From Conexibacter sp. (lineage in GTDB: Bacteria; Actinomycetota; Thermoleophilia; Solirubrobacterales; Solirubrobacteraceae), in contig JAOPZA010000112.1 in the NCBI GenBank assembly GCA_025964325.1, positions 1-64,000 of the forward strand: DNA of 64,000 bases, in the 5' to 3' direction. The notes beneath the pieces were generated by a model. It ran no database searches, had not been told where the DNA came from, and was given only the letters and a program-made list of their open reading frames with translations. Position numbers and translations under genes: made by a program. This document shows, one piece after another, positions 15,686 through 24,985 of the stretch. Positions within the stretch are counted from its first letter, which is position 1, and each line of letters starts with the position of its first letter.

Positions 15686-18600
15686 TCAGACCTCGGCGGG
15701 CGCGCGCTCGCCCGACTCGAGCTGCTCGACCAGCTCCCCCGTGCGCGCGCGGAAGCGCGCGACGTTGGCGAGCTTGATCTGCTCGTAGCCGCGCACGACG
15801 TCGGGCTGCTCGGCGATCTCGCGGATCAGGTCGACGGTGCCGCCCTCGAGCCGCAGCAGCGCGCGTTGCACGAGCTCGCGGTACTCCTCGACCAGCTCGC
15901 GCTCGACGCGGCGCACCTCGGCGTAGCCGAACGGGTCGAGCCGCGTCCCGCGCAGGCCCCGCGCCGCGTACAGCGCCCGCAGGCCCGGCCTGACCCAGCT
16001 GCCGAGCTTCAGCTTGCGGTTCATGCCCAGCGCGCGCAGCAGCGGCGGGTGCAGCATGATCTGCACCTTCGCGTCGGCGCCGAACGCGCTCTCGAGGCGC
16101 GCGCGCTCGATCCCGTCGAGGTGCAGGCGCGCGACCTCGTACTCGTCCTTGTAGGCCATCAGCTTGTAGAGGCCGCGGGCGTAGGCCTCGGCCACCGGCA
16201 GCTCGTGCGAGCCGCCGATGCGCTCACGCTCGATCGAGGCGACGCGCATCACGTCGTCGGCGTAGCGCTGCGCGTACGCGACGCTCTGGAACGCGATCAG
16301 CTCCGGGATGCGCACCTCCAGCAGCCGCCGCAGCTCGCCGTCGGCGCCGCTGGCCTCCAGCACCGCGAGCGCCCGCCGGTCGACCGCCGGCGCGAGCGCC
16401 GCCGGCGCCGCCCCCGCCAGCGCCCGCTCGACGGCGTCGAGGTCGAGCGCCGCGACCCGGCCCCAGCGAAACGCGGCGAGGTTGACGTCGACGGCGGCGC
16501 CGTTGAGCTCGATCGCCCGCTCGATCGCCGCCGCGGTGAGCGGCAGGCAGCCGTGCTGGTAGGCCGCGCCGACGATCAGCATGTTCGCCGGCATGTGGTC
16601 GCCGAAGAGGCGCTCGGCCAGGTCGCGGGCGTCGAGATACAGGTTCTCGCCTGCCTTCGTCGCGGCCTCGATGCGCCTCAGGGCGATCCGCTCGGACGGC
16701 ATCGTCACCCGCGTGTCGGTCACCATCGCCGCCGTCGCCACGGCGGCCGTGTTGACGATCGCGATCGTGCGGGACGGGTCGGCCGCCGTCAGCGTCGGCT
16801 TCGCCGCGGCGCCGAGGAGGTCGAGTCCGAGCAGCACGTCGGCCGAGCCCGCGGCCGCGCGCAGCTGGCCGCTGACGGGGGTCGCGGCGATGCGCACGTC
16901 GGACAGGACGGGCCCGCCCTTCTGCGCCAGCCCCGTCTGCTCGAGCCCGGCGGCGAAACGCCCGTCGAGGTGGGCGGCCATCTGCAGGATCTGCGAGATC
17001 GTCACGACACCGGTGCCGCCGATCCCGGGCATCCGCAGAAGCACGTCGTCGCCGACGCGGCGCGCGGGCTCCGGCGGGGTCAGCGGAAGCGCCGGGGCGG
17101 TGCGCGCCTTCGCATCGCCGCTGCCGGCCTTCGGCGTGACCATCACGAACGAGGGGCAGTCGCCCTTCAGGCACGACATGTCGGAGTTGCACGAGGCCTG
17201 ATGGATGTGCGTCTTGCGGCCGAACTCCGTCTCGACCGGCAGCACCGACAGGCAGGTCGACTGCTCGCCGCAGTCGCCGCAGCCCTCGCAGACGCGCTCG
17301 TTGATCCACACCCGCTCGGCCACGCTCTCCAGCTCGCCGCGCTTGCGCAGCCGGCGCTTCTCGGTCGCGCAGCGGTCGTCGTGCACGAGCACCGTCACGC
17401 CGGGCGTGTCGCGCAGCTCGTGCTGGACCGCCTCGCTCTCGTCGCGATGGCGGACGGTCGCGATCGGGTCGAGCGTGACGCCCGCGTAGGCCTGCGGGTC
17501 GGGCGTCGTCACGACGATCTTCTGGACGCCCTCGAGCGCGAGCCAGCGGGTCAGCGACGGAACGTCGAGGCGTCCCTCGGGGCGCTGACCCCCGGTCATC
17601 GCGACCGCGTCATTGTAGAGCAGCTTGTAGGTCATGTTCACTCTCGCCGCGACCGCTGCGCGGATCGCCAGCGAGCCGGAGTGGTGGAACGTGCCGTCGC
17701 CGAGGTTCTGTGCGAAGTGCGCGTCGTCGGTGAAGTGCGAGAGGCCGAACCACTGCGCGCCCTCGCCGCCCATCTGCGGCATGCCGAGCAGTCTGCCGCG
17801 CCCGCCGGTGTCGAGCGCGACCATCACGTGGCAGCCGATCCCGACGCCGACGAGCTGGTCGTCGTCGGCCTTCGTCGAGCTGCTGTGCGGGCAGCCGGAG
17901 CAGAAGTACGGCGTGCGCTGGGGCAGCGCCGACGGCGCCTCGCCGGCCGCGACACGCGCGACGATCAGCTCCAGCCGCTCGACGGCGCCCTCCGGCAGGC
18001 GGTCCTCGGGGATCACGACACGCAGCGCGTGCGCCACGTCGTCGGCGACGACCGTGCCGCTGACCGGGATCAGCGGCCGCCCCTCGAGGTCCTCCTGGCC
18101 GAGCACGGCCGGCGCATCCGGCTGTCGGTAGAGCGCGTCCTTGATCTGCATCTCGACGAACGGCAGCTTGTCCTCGACGACGAGGACCGTCTCGACGTCG
18201 CCGAGCAGGCGGCGGACCTCCCCGCGCTCCAGCGGCCACGGCATCCCCAGCTTGACGAGACGCAGGCCCGCCTTCTGGCGCGCGTCGGCGTCGAGTCCGA
18301 GGTCCTCGAGCGCGCGCAGCACCGACTGGTACGCGGTCCCCGCTGCGACCACGGCGATGCGCGCCCGGGCGGGCTCGGACGTCACGCGGTTGAGCTGCGT
18401 GAGCCGCGCGTAGTCGTGGGCGCGCGTCAGCCGCGCGGTCATCAGGTCCTGCTCGGCGGCGAGGTTCGACGGCGGCAGCATGATCGGCGGCTCGAACCGG
18501 TCGCGTGGCGGCAGCTCGGGGATCTGGTCGAGCAGCCGCCCGACGTCGACGGTGGCGGACGCGTCGGCGACGTCGGCGACGATCTTCATCCCGGTCCACA

Positions 18601-19201
18601 GGCCCGAGGCCCGCGACAGCGCGACGGAGTGCAGTCCGAACGTCAGCAGCTCCTCGACGGTCCCGGGCGCCAGCAGCGGGATCAGCAGGCTGCGGCACAT
18701 CGGCTCGCACGAGCTGGGCAGCGTCGAGGACTTGCTCTCCGGGTCGTCGCCGATCCAGGCGACGGCGCCGCCGAGCGGCGCCGTGCCGCTGACGTTGCCG
18801 TGGCGCAGCGCGTCGGCGGCGCGGTCGAAGCCGGGGTTCTTGCCGTACCAGAAGCCGACCACGCCGTCACGGCGGCGCCGCTCCAGCTGGCCCAGCAGCT
18901 GCGTGCCGGCGACCGCGGTCGCCGCCAGCTCCTCGTTGAGTCCCGGGTGGAAGACGATCCCCTCCGGCTCGAGCAGCTTGTGCGCGCGCTGCATCTCGCG
19001 GTCGACGCCGCCCAGCGGCGAGCCCTGGTAGCCGCTTACGAAGACGCCGGTGTCGTGACCGCGCCGCCGGTCGAGCCGGCGTTGCTCGAGCGTCAGGCGC
19101 ACGAGCGCCTGGACGCCGGAGATCAGCACGCGGCCGGACTCGGCGACGTACTTGTCGTCGAGCGCGACGTGCGGTCTGACGACGTCGAGGGTGGCACTCA
19201 T
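15686..19201 (-). CDS. Indolepyruvate ferredoxin oxidoreductase family, fused 1171-residue enzyme
   Basis: A fused 2-oxoacid:ferredoxin oxidoreductase that decarboxylates a 2-oxo acid to an acyl-CoA with TPP and passes electrons to ferredoxin. Visible in order: N-terminal pyrimidine-binding domain (GYQGSPLGG), CSGCPHSS (about 437), TPP-binding GVGIGCHVMVALDTG (about 459), a Cys-rich Fe-S segment CEGCGDCGEQSTC...CNSDMSCLKGDC (about 637-680), a gamma domain starting MPGIGGTGVVTISQIL (about 724), and a DUF6537-like C-terminus around 1017. The ATG has AAGGAG 10 nt upstream and overlaps the acyl-CoA dehydrogenase stop (ATGA). Probable role: catabolism of aromatic or branched 2-oxo acids. Confidence 0.9.
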   Translation of the reverse strand: MSATLDVVRPHVALDDKYVAESGRVLISGVQALVRLTLEQRRLDRRRGHDTGVFVSGYQGSPLGGVDREMQRAHKLLEPEGIVFHPGLNEELAATAVAGTQLLGQLERRRRDGVVGFWYGKNPGFDRAADALRHGNVSGTAPLGGAVAWIGDDPESKSSTLPSSCEPMCRSLLIPLLAPGTVEELLTFGLHSVALSRASGLWTGMKIVADVADASATVDVGRLLDQIPELPPRDRFEPPIMLPPSNLAAEQDLMTARLTRAHDYARLTQLNRVTSEPARARIAVVAAGTAYQSVLRALEDLGLDADARQKAGLRLVKLGMPWPLERGEVRRLLGDVETVLVVEDKLPFVEMQIKDALYRQPDAPAVLGQEDLEGRPLIPVSGTVVADDVAHALRVVIPEDRLPEGAVERLELIVARVAAGEAPSALPQRTPYFCSGCPHSSSTKADDDQLVGVGIGCHVMVALDTGGRGRLLGMPQMGGEGAQWFGLSHFTDDAHFAQNLGDGTFHHSGSLAIRAAVAARVNMTYKLLYNDAVAMTGGQRPEGRLDVPSLTRWLALEGVQKIVVTTPDPQAYAGVTLDPIATVRHRDESEAVQHELRDTPGVTVLVHDDRCATEKRRLRKRGELESVAERVWINERVCEGCGDCGEQSTCLSVLPVETEFGRKTHIHQASCNSDMSCLKGDCPSFVMVTPKAGSGDAKARTAPALPLTPPEPARRVGDDVLLRMPGIGGTGVVTISQILQMAAHLDGRFAAGLEQTGLAQKGGPVLSDVRIAATPVSGQLRAAAGSADVLLGLDLLGAAAKPTLTAADPSRTIAIVNTAAVATAAMVTDTRVTMPSERIALRRIEAATKAGENLYLDARDLAERLFGDHMPANMLIVGAAYQHGCLPLTAAAIERAIELNGAAVDVNLAAFRWGRVAALDLDAVERALAGAAPAALAPAVDRRALAVLEASGADGELRRLLEVRIPELIAFQSVAYAQRYADDVMRVASIERERIGGSHELPVAEAYARGLYKLMAYKDEYEVARLHLDGIERARLESAFGADAKVQIMLHPPLLRALGMNRKLKLGSWVRPGLRALYAARGLRGTRLDPFGYAEVRRVERELVEEYRELVQRALLRLEGGTVDLIREIAEQPDVVRGYEQIKLANVARFRARTGELVEQLESGERAPAEV

Positions 19202-20349
19202 CGGGCACGCACTCCTTCTTCGGATCGGGTCGAGGCGGCGTCGCCGAGCAGCGCGCGCGAGATCACGATCCGCTGGATCTCGCTCGTGCCCTCGTAGATC
19301 TCGGTCACCTTCGCGTCGCGGAAGTACCGCTCGGCGGGAGAGTCCTTCGTGTAGCCGTAGCCGCCGAGCACCTGGATCGCCTCGCCGGTCCAGTGACGTG
19401 CGACGCGCGAGGCGAACAGCTTCGCCTGAGCGCCTTCGACCGTGTGCGGCTTGCCGGCGTCCTTGAGCTGCGCGGCGCGCCACACGAGGGCGCGCCCCGC
19501 CTCGATCTCGGTCTGCATGTCGGCGAGCCGGTGCGCGATCGCCTGGAAGCCGGCGATCGGCCGTCCGAAGGCGTTGCGCTCCTTCGCGTAGCTCGAGGCG
19601 AGGTCGAGCGCGGCCTGCGCGATCCCGACCGACTGCGCCGCGATGCCGATGCGGCCGCCGTCGAGCGTCGAGAGCGCGATCCGCATGCCGGCGCCCGGCG
19701 GCCCGAGCCGCTCGGCCGGCGTGTCCTCGAACAGCAGGTCGGCGGTCGAGGACGAATGCTGCCCGAGCTTCTCCTCCTCGCGCGTGACGGCGAAGCCGGA
19801 GGCGCCGCGGCGCACGAGGAAGCCGGAGATGCGCTCCTCCTCGCGGGCGAAGACGTTGAACGTGTGCGCGTAGGACCCGTTCGTGATCCACTGCTTCGTG
19901 CCGCTCAGCGCGACCGCGTCGCCGTCGGCGAGGGCGCGCGTGCGCATCGCGCCGGCGTCGGATCCGGAGCCGGCCTCCGTCAACGCGAACGCGGCCAGCT
20001 CCTCGCCGCGCGCGAGCGGCGGGATCAGCCGCTCGACCTGCTCGGCAGTCCCGTGCGCGAGGATCGGCAGCTGACCGGCGCCGATGTGGACGGCGACGGT
20101 CGTGCCGAGTCCGGCGTCGGCGCGCGAGAGCTCCTCGAGCGCGAGGCAGTAGCTGAGGTAGTCGCTGCCGCCGCCACCGTGCGCCGAGGGGATGCAGATG
20201 CCCAGCAGCCCCAGCTCGCCGAGCTGGCGCAGGGTCTCGGCGGGAAAGCGGTGCTCGCGATCCCACGTCGCCGCATGCGGCGCGATCAGCTCGTCGGCGA
20301 CCTGCCGGGCCATCTGACGGATGGCATGTTGCTCGTCCGTGAGGGTCAT
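19198..20349 (-). CDS. Acyl-CoA dehydrogenase
   Basis: A 383-residue FAD-dependent acyl-CoA dehydrogenase that makes a 2-enoyl-CoA and gives electrons to ETF. The C-terminal block GGYGYTKDSPAERYFRDAKVTEIYEGTSEIQR contains the catalytic Glu (IYEGT). The N-terminal part has FALTEAGSGSDAG and WITNGSYA. AGGAGAG precedes the ATG at 20349; the longer open frame upstream has no RBS. It is coupled to the 2-oxoacid oxidoreductase, so it would act one step after acyl-CoA formation. Divergent from the Lrp-type regulator. Confidence 0.9.
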   Translation of the reverse strand: MTLTDEQHAIRQMARQVADELIAPHAATWDREHRFPAETLRQLGELGLLGICIPSAHGGGGSDYLSYCLALEELSRADAGLGTTVAVHIGAGQLPILAHGTAEQVERLIPPLARGEELAAFALTEAGSGSDAGAMRTRALADGDAVALSGTKQWITNGSYAHTFNVFAREEERISGFLVRRGASGFAVTREEEKLGQHSSSTADLLFEDTPAERLGPPGAGMRIALSTLDGGRIGIAAQSVGIAQAALDLASSYAKERNAFGRPIAGFQAIAHRLADMQTEIEAGRALVWRAAQLKDAGKPHTVEGAQAKLFASRVARHWTGEAIQVLGGYGYTKDSPAERYFRDAKVTEIYEGTSEIQRIVISRALLGDAASTRSEEGVRAR

Positions 20350-20513
20350 CTCTCTCCTGGGCACGGTTGACGCCCGACTGGGAGCAAATCCGGATCCGGA
20401 CGCGGTTGCAACAATGATGTGCGATTCGTGCGTGCCTGGCATGAATCAAGCGCGTAAGCCACTCTCGTCGCAGACTTCTGGCGCCAGGCGGCGTCAGCCC
20501 GTAGGCTCACGCG

Positions 20514-20978
20514 ATGCGTGGAATCGAGCTCGACGAGATCGACCGCCAGATCCTCGACCTGCTGCGAGCGGACGCCCGGCGCACCGTGGCCGACATCGCC
20601 AGACGCGTCAGCTTGTCCGCCGCGCCGGTCAGACGCCGCATCGACCGGCTCGAGGCGATCGGCGTCATCACCGGCTACACCGTCGTCGTCGACGACGCCA
20701 AGCTCGGGCTCCATCTGGCGGCGTTCGTCGAGTTGAAGTTCGCCGGCAACGCGAGCATCGAGGAGATCTCGTCGGTGCTCGACACGCTCTCGGAGGTGCG
20801 CGCGCTGTTCATGACGGCGGGAGACCCCGACGCGCTCGTGTGGCTGTCCGTCGAGGATCTCTCCGACCTGCGGCGGATCGTCAGCCACCTGCGTCGCAGC
20901 AAGCAGGTCACGGGCACGAAGACGCTGATGGTGCTCGACACCTGGGCGCCCTCGCGCCCGCCGCACGCGTCGTCGTAG
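20514..20978 (+). CDS. Lrp/AsnC-family regulator
   Basis: A 154-residue Lrp/AsnC protein. It has an N-terminal winged HTH (LDEIDRQILDLLRADARRTVADIARRVSLSAAPVRRRIDRLEAIGVI, about 6-52) and a C-terminal RAM/ligand domain (about 65-145). Such regulators sense amino acids or their 2-oxo acids. It is divergent from the acyl-CoA dehydrogenase/2-oxoacid oxidoreductase operon, the most likely target. Confidence 0.9.
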   Translation: MRGIELDEIDRQILDLLRADARRTVADIARRVSLSAAPVRRRIDRLEAIGVITGYTVVVDDAKLGLHLAAFVELKFAGNASIEEISSVLDTLSEVRALFMTAGDPDALVWLSVEDLSDLRRIVSHLRRSKQVTGTKTLMVLDTWAPSRPPHASS

Positions 20979-20991
20979 CCGCACGCGTCGA

Positions 20992-21675
20992 TCAGATGTC
21001 GTCGTAGGTGCTGACTTCGGCGCCGATCGCGTCGTCGCGAGCCTCGGGCCACACGGCGTTCGGGCGCTCCGCCTGCATCCAGTAGTCGCTGTGGTGGCGC
21101 TCGAACAGCTCGGCGCCGAGTCTGCGCGCGGCGTCGAGCGGTCGGTCGGGGTCGTAGCGGACCTCGCCGCGCTTGTTGCCGATGCCGTTGACGACGCCCA
21201 CGAACGGGCTTCTCAGGTAGCGCGCGATCTCCTGCAGCTGGAACGTGACGCCGTGACCGGCCGCGGGATAGCGCTCCTCCGAGGCGAGCAGCAGCGCGAT
21301 CCGCTTGCCGAGCAACGCGGGCACGACCTCGTCGCGCCGCGGGTAGCTGGCCGCGATGTAGCAGGTGAGGCGATCGAAGTAGTTCTTCAGGCTCGCCGCC
21401 ATCCCGTACCAGTACAGCGGCGTGGCGTACACGGTCGCGTCGGCCGGGACAACGAGCTCGTGCACGAGCGTGGCGAAGTCGTCCTCGATCGAGCAGGTCC
21501 CGTCTGGCCGGCGGCACGTGCGGCAGTCGCGCAGCGTCTCGGTCATCGCGGTGCCCAGCTCGACGATGTCGGCCTCGTGTCCGGCCTCGCGCGCGCCGTC
21601 CGCCAGCGCCAGCGACATCGCCATCGAATTGCCATCGGGGCGGGGGCTGGCGCACAGGACGACGATCCGGCTCAT
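20992..21675 (-). CDS. Flavodoxin-like NAD(P)H-dependent FMN reductase
   Basis: A 227-residue flavodoxin-fold FMN reductase. The FMN-phosphate loop is CASPRPDGNSMAM (8-20); CRTCRRPDGTCSIEDDF and ATPLYWYGMAASLKNYFDR are typical of the WrbA/iron-sulfur-flavoprotein-like group. It may reduce quinones or flavins. The ATG overlaps the stop of the NTF2-like gene (ATGA), so it is last in the operon AOC-like 2, reductase, NTF2-like, FMN reductase. Confidence 0.85.
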   Translation of the reverse strand: MSRIVVLCASPRPDGNSMAMSLALADGAREAGHEADIVELGTAMTETLRDCRTCRRPDGTCSIEDDFATLVHELVVPADATVYATPLYWYGMAASLKNYFDRLTCYIAASYPRRDEVVPALLGKRIALLLASEERYPAAGHGVTFQLQEIARYLRSPFVGVVNGIGNKRGEVRYDPDRPLDAARRLGAELFERHHSDYWMQAERPNAVWPEARDDAIGAEVSTYDDI

Positions 21676-22118
21676 GCCGAGGCTCCGGTCAGCGACGCGA
21701 CGGCGTACTCGAGGGAGACGACGCGCGACTCGTGGTAGTGGACGAGCTTCCAGCGGCCCTCGGTCGCGCGCAGGCCGAGCGAGCAGCGCACGATGCCGTC
21801 GAACGTTCTCTCGACGTCCCTGAGCTTGATGCTCGTCGTCAGCTTCTGCCAGACCATCGCAGCGTTGCCGATGACCTGGACCGCGGTCTCGGCCGCGTCC
21901 CACTCCGGCACCGCCTCGACGTGTCCGGGGACCCACGCCCAGTAGTCGACGAGCGCTCTGATCGTCGTCATCGGCTGCTCGAGCTCCTCGGGCTGGTAGA
22001 GCAGGTTGCCGTCGAAGCCCTCGTCCCACAGCTCCTTCGTGGCCGCGAAGTCGAGGCTCCGGATCGCGCTCAGCCATGCGTCGCAGGTGGCGCGCACGTC
22101 CTGTTCGGCTGCAGTCAT
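21672..22118 (-). CDS. NTF2/SnoaL-like protein (module B)
   Basis: A 148-residue NTF2/SnoaL-fold protein. N-terminal helices (DVRATCDAWLSAIRSLDFAATKELW) are followed by beta strands ending RWKLVHYHESRVV, the usual SnoaL-like terminal strands. It lies between the FNR-type reductase and the FMN reductase. Function unknown; by context an isomerase, hydratase or binding protein for an oxygenase product. Confidence 0.75.
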   Translation of the reverse strand: MTAAEQDVRATCDAWLSAIRSLDFAATKELWDEGFDGNLLYQPEELEQPMTTIRALVDYWAWVPGHVEAVPEWDAAETAVQVIGNAAMVWQKLTTSIKLRDVERTFDGIVRCSLGLRATEGRWKLVHYHESRVVSLEYAVASLTGASA

Positions 22119-22167
22119 CGCGTAGCTCCCGGTCGGTTCGTGTGTGGTGGCCTGGTAGCCGACGCCC

Positions 22168-23289
22168 TCAGGCGTCGAAGTCGAGCACGACGCGCCTGCT
22201 CGCCGGGTGCGCCTGACACGTCAGCGCGTAGCCGTCGGCGAGCTCCTCCGAGTCCAGCCCCGACGACCGTCTCATCCGGACCTCGCCCTCGACGACGAGC
22301 GCGCGGCAGGTCGAGCAGACGCCGTCTCTGCACGAGTACGGCGCCTCCGGCCGGTCGGGCAGGACCGCGTCGAGGATGCTCGGCCCGTTGGAGCTGAGCT
22401 CGAGCTCGGTGCGTCTTCCGTCGAGCACGACGGTGACGTCGCACGTGATCTCCGGCGCGTTCGGGTCGTCGCCGTCGTCCGCGTCGGAGACGGCGAACAG
22501 CTCGTGGTGGATGCGCCGCGGGCTGACGCTCAGCTCGGTCAGCGCGGCCCTCGCGCCGTTGACCAGGCCCTCGGGACCGCACAGCAGCCACTCGTGGAAT
22601 CTCCCGGCCGGCATCGTCGCGGTGAACAGCTCCCGCAGCGCCGCCTCGTCCAGCCGGCCAGCCGGCCGCCCGTCGGGCGACGGCTCGCGCGAGTAGACGT
22701 GGTGGATCGTGAGGCGGTCGCCATGACGCTCGCGCAGCGCGTCCAGCTCCGCTCCGAGCATCACGCTCGACGGGCGCCGGTTGACGTTGAGCAGCGTCAC
22801 GCGGCTGCGGCGCTCGACGGCGAGCACGGTCGCGATGTTCGACAGGATCGGCGTGATCCCGCTGCCACCCGCGACCGCGCCGTAGCGCTTGTCGTGCGCG
22901 GGGTTGACGTGGGCCGAGAAGCGGCCGTTCGGCGTCATCACGCCGAGCACCTGCCCGACTCGCAGCTCGGTTGTCGCCCACGTCGAGAAGCGCCCGCCCT
23001 CGACCCGCTTGACCGCCACGCGCAGCGGACCGGTGCCGGCCGGCGCGCAGATCGAGTAGGAGCGTCGCAGCTCCTCCTCACCGTCTCTGTGGATCAGGGT
23101 GACGTGCTGGCCCTGCGTGAACCAGTACTCGTTGCGCAACTCGTCGGGGACGTCGAAGGTGAGGCAGACGGCGTCGTCGGTCAGCCACCGCACGTCGGCG
23201 ACGCGCAGCTCGTGCACGCGAGGCGCGCGCCGCCCGCTCGCGGGTCGAGGGGGCGTCGCGCCTTGGAGGCGTCTGGGAAGTGGGGGCAC
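22168..23289 (-). CDS. Oxygenase reductase, FNR type with C-terminal [2Fe-2S] (GbcB/PaaE-like)
   Basis: An electron-transfer protein of about 373 residues. An FAD domain (RRSYSICAPAG, GRFSTWA) and an NAD(P) domain (VAGGSGITPILSNI, LLCGPEGLV) are followed by a plant-type [2Fe-2S] ferredoxin domain with Cys320, Cys325, Cys328 and Cys358. This is the architecture of GbcB/CntB/PaaE reductases that feed Rieske or diiron oxygenases. It is the only such reductase in the window, so it may serve all four Rieske proteins. The GTG at 23289 has no clear RBS and the true start may lie up to 25 codons downstream. Confidence 0.85.
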   Translation of the reverse strand: MPPLPRRLQGATPPRPASGRRAPRVHELRVADVRWLTDDAVCLTFDVPDELRNEYWFTQGQHVTLIHRDGEEELRRSYSICAPAGTGPLRVAVKRVEGGRFSTWATTELRVGQVLGVMTPNGRFSAHVNPAHDKRYGAVAGGSGITPILSNIATVLAVERRSRVTLLNVNRRPSSVMLGAELDALRERHGDRLTIHHVYSREPSPDGRPAGRLDEAALRELFTATMPAGRFHEWLLCGPEGLVNGARAALTELSVSPRRIHHELFAVSDADDGDDPNAPEITCDVTVVLDGRRTELELSSNGPSILDAVLPDRPEAPYSCRDGVCSTCRALVVEGEVRMRRSSGLDSEELADGYALTCQAHPASRRVVLDFDA

Positions 23290-23328
23290 GCGGGACTCTG
23301 ACGGGGGCGGTGAGCGGGTGACTCGGGA

Positions 23329-23784
23329 CTAGCGGAGGTGCGGCACGTCCAGCTCGCCCTCCCCGTCGATGAACCCGTAGTTGCGGAACGCCTCCGTCGG
23401 CGGCATCGGCATCTCGATCTCCTGCGGCTGGTCCCACACCGGCGCTCTGATGACGCCGCTGCAACCCTCCCACTTGCCGGTGCCGCCGAGGTGGTGGTAG
23501 TTGCCGCCCTGATAGCCGGGGACGACCTCCCAGTCGACGCGGCCCCACAGCGCGTCGCCGTCCTCGTCCTGACCCTCGACGTGACCGAAGCCGCCGCTGA
23601 CCGCGCCGTCGGCGTTGACGTCGTCGACACCGGCGTATCTGACCTTGACGTGGACGGCGCGGCCGTTCTCGAACTCGTAGCGCGTGGCGATGTAGGCCCG
23701 GTAGGTCGCCCGCCACTGCCCGGCTCCGATCTGGACCGGCTTGTCCCAGTCCGCGGTGCCTCCGCCGATCATTCGAACTCTCAT
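23329..23784 (-). CDS. AOC-like beta-barrel protein 2
   Basis: A 151-residue member of the AOC-like family, closest to copy 1 (IGGGTADWDKP, RYAGVDDVNADGAVSGGFGHVEGQDEDGD, GGTGKWEGCSGVI, NYGFIDGEGELDVP). GGGAG-type RBS (GAGGGAG) lies just before the ATG at 23784. It leads the operon that continues with the oxygenase reductase 39 nt downstream, which ties the family to Rieske chemistry. Its promoter region carries the 18-bp dyad at 23863-23880. Confidence 0.7.
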   Translation of the reverse strand: MRVRMIGGGTADWDKPVQIGAGQWRATYRAYIATRYEFENGRAVHVKVRYAGVDDVNADGAVSGGFGHVEGQDEDGDALWGRVDWEVVPGYQGGNYHHLGGTGKWEGCSGVIRAPVWDQPQEIEMPMPPTEAFRNYGFIDGEGELDVPHLR

Positions 23785-23862
23785 CGGTCTCCCTCGCTCG
23801 TGTGGACGGCGCCGGGCGGACCCCGGTGCACGTAGCTCACACCAGAGGCGGCGGCCCCCGCT

Positions 23863-23880
23863 ATTGGCCGTTAGGCCCAT
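23863..23880. promoter_or_regulatory. 18-bp dyad ATTGGCC-GTTA-GGCCCAT (site 1)
   Basis: A 7-4-7 inverted repeat with one mismatch, about 80 nt upstream of AOC-like 2 and directly downstream of the LuxR 1 gene. It is one of seven related sites in the window; proposed LuxR-type activator site. Confidence 0.6.
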
Positions 23881-23912
23881 CTTGTGCGATGCGCTGCGCG
23901 CCTCGCCGGCGG

Positions 23913-24917
23913 CTACGCGCTGCTCTGGCCCGCGTGGCGCGGGAGCAGGAGGCCTTCGACGACGGCTCTGCCGACGGCGGCGGCGCGGGAGGCGACGCCG
24001 AGCTTCTCGAGTATGTGCTCGACGTGGGCGCGGACGGTGCGGGTCGTGACCCAGAGCTGTGCGGCGATCTCGCTGTTCGAGGCCCCGTCGACGAGGCTCG
24101 TGAGCACTTCCAGCTCGCGTCTGGTGAGCCCGTAGGGGCTCTCCAGCTCGCGGTAGCCGAGCACGGCGACGCCGTCGCCGCAGCGGAACGCGCGGCAGCC
24201 GTACCAGCCGCCCTCCGCGCGCGGCCACAGGAAGGCGACGCTGTTGCGTCTGCCACTCAGCACGTGCTCGACCATCTGCCGCGCCGGCGCGCTGGCGTCG
24301 ACCAGCGCGGGCGCCGGCGCGCCGCGCAGCTGGACGAGCGTCCCGCCTTTCACGAGCGCGACGGCGTTGTAGGCGTCGCCGAGCGTCGAGGCGAGCACGT
24401 GCGCGGACTGCAGCGGGTCGACCATGTTGGCGAGCGCCTCGGAGAGGTGGCCGATCAGCGCGCAGGCGTCGTCCGAGGGCGACGCCTCCTCCGCCCACGA
24501 GAGCATCACGAAGCCGGCGTCGCGCCCGTCCGGGGTGATCAGCGCGCTCAGCAGGCCCTCGTAGAGCCCCGCCTGACGACCGGCCATGATCCCCTGCAGC
24601 GACATCGGGTCGATCGGCAGGTCGCGCTCGCGCACCGGCCAACCGGTCCGCGGCAGGCCGAAGGGCTCGATGCACTCGGCGTACCACTCGGGGCCGACGA
24701 GATAGTCGGCGAACGCGTCGGGGTAGCCGCGCGTGACGAGGGCACGCGGCTCACCGGTCGCGGGATCGACCGACGAGACGATCCCGGCGTCGAAGGGGAA
24801 CACCAGCCGCAGCTGGTCGAGGACCTCCTCGGTACGGTCGCGAACGGGGGCGCCCGACGCCGCGATCCCTGCGATGCGGGACATCACGTCGAGCCAATTC
24901 GGCGACCGTAGACTCAC
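23913..24917 (-). CDS. LuxR-type regulator 1 with GAF-like sensor
   Basis: A 334-residue regulator. Residues about 1-250 form a GAF-like/sensor region (QLRLVFPFDAGIVSSVDPATG, GRDAGFVMLSW); the C-terminal LuxR/FixJ HTH is LTRRELEVLTSLVDGASNSEIAAQLWVTTRTVRAHVEHILEKLGVASRA. The GTG at 24917 has GTGGAG 6 nt upstream and matches the length of LuxR 3; an internal ATG (MSRIAG) is possible. Two paralogues lie at 46-48 kb. It follows ABC importer 2 and precedes AOC-like 2. The ligand is probably a pathway compound. Confidence 0.85.
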   Translation of the reverse strand: MSLRSPNWLDVMSRIAGIAASGAPVRDRTEEVLDQLRLVFPFDAGIVSSVDPATGEPRALVTRGYPDAFADYLVGPEWYAECIEPFGLPRTGWPVRERDLPIDPMSLQGIMAGRQAGLYEGLLSALITPDGRDAGFVMLSWAEEASPSDDACALIGHLSEALANMVDPLQSAHVLASTLGDAYNAVALVKGGTLVQLRGAPAPALVDASAPARQMVEHVLSGRRNSVAFLWPRAEGGWYGCRAFRCGDGVAVLGYRELESPYGLTRRELEVLTSLVDGASNSEIAAQLWVTTRTVRAHVEHILEKLGVASRAAAVGRAVVEGLLLPRHAGQSSA

Positions 24918-24985
24918 CTGCGGCTCCACTCTCCTCGCGTGCTTGGCGTCGCGCCGTTCACAAAACGTACTCTGTTGTGTGCCGA

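Noticed and set aside
15674-15687. GACCGG-GA-CCGGTC repeat between the convergent amidotransferase and oxidoreductase genes
   Set aside because: The 2-nt loop is too short for a stable terminator hairpin and it overlaps a stop codon.
15866-19297. Long plus-strand open frame (over 1100 codons) opposite the 2-oxoacid oxidoreductase
   Set aside because: Antisense shadow caused by very high third-position GC; low-complexity Arg/Ala/Val-rich translation with no domain, while the minus strand encodes a clear enzyme.
24959-24979. CACAA...TTGTG inverted repeat between permease 2 and LuxR 1
   Set aside because: Only 5-bp arms with an 11-nt loop; not convincing as terminator or operator.
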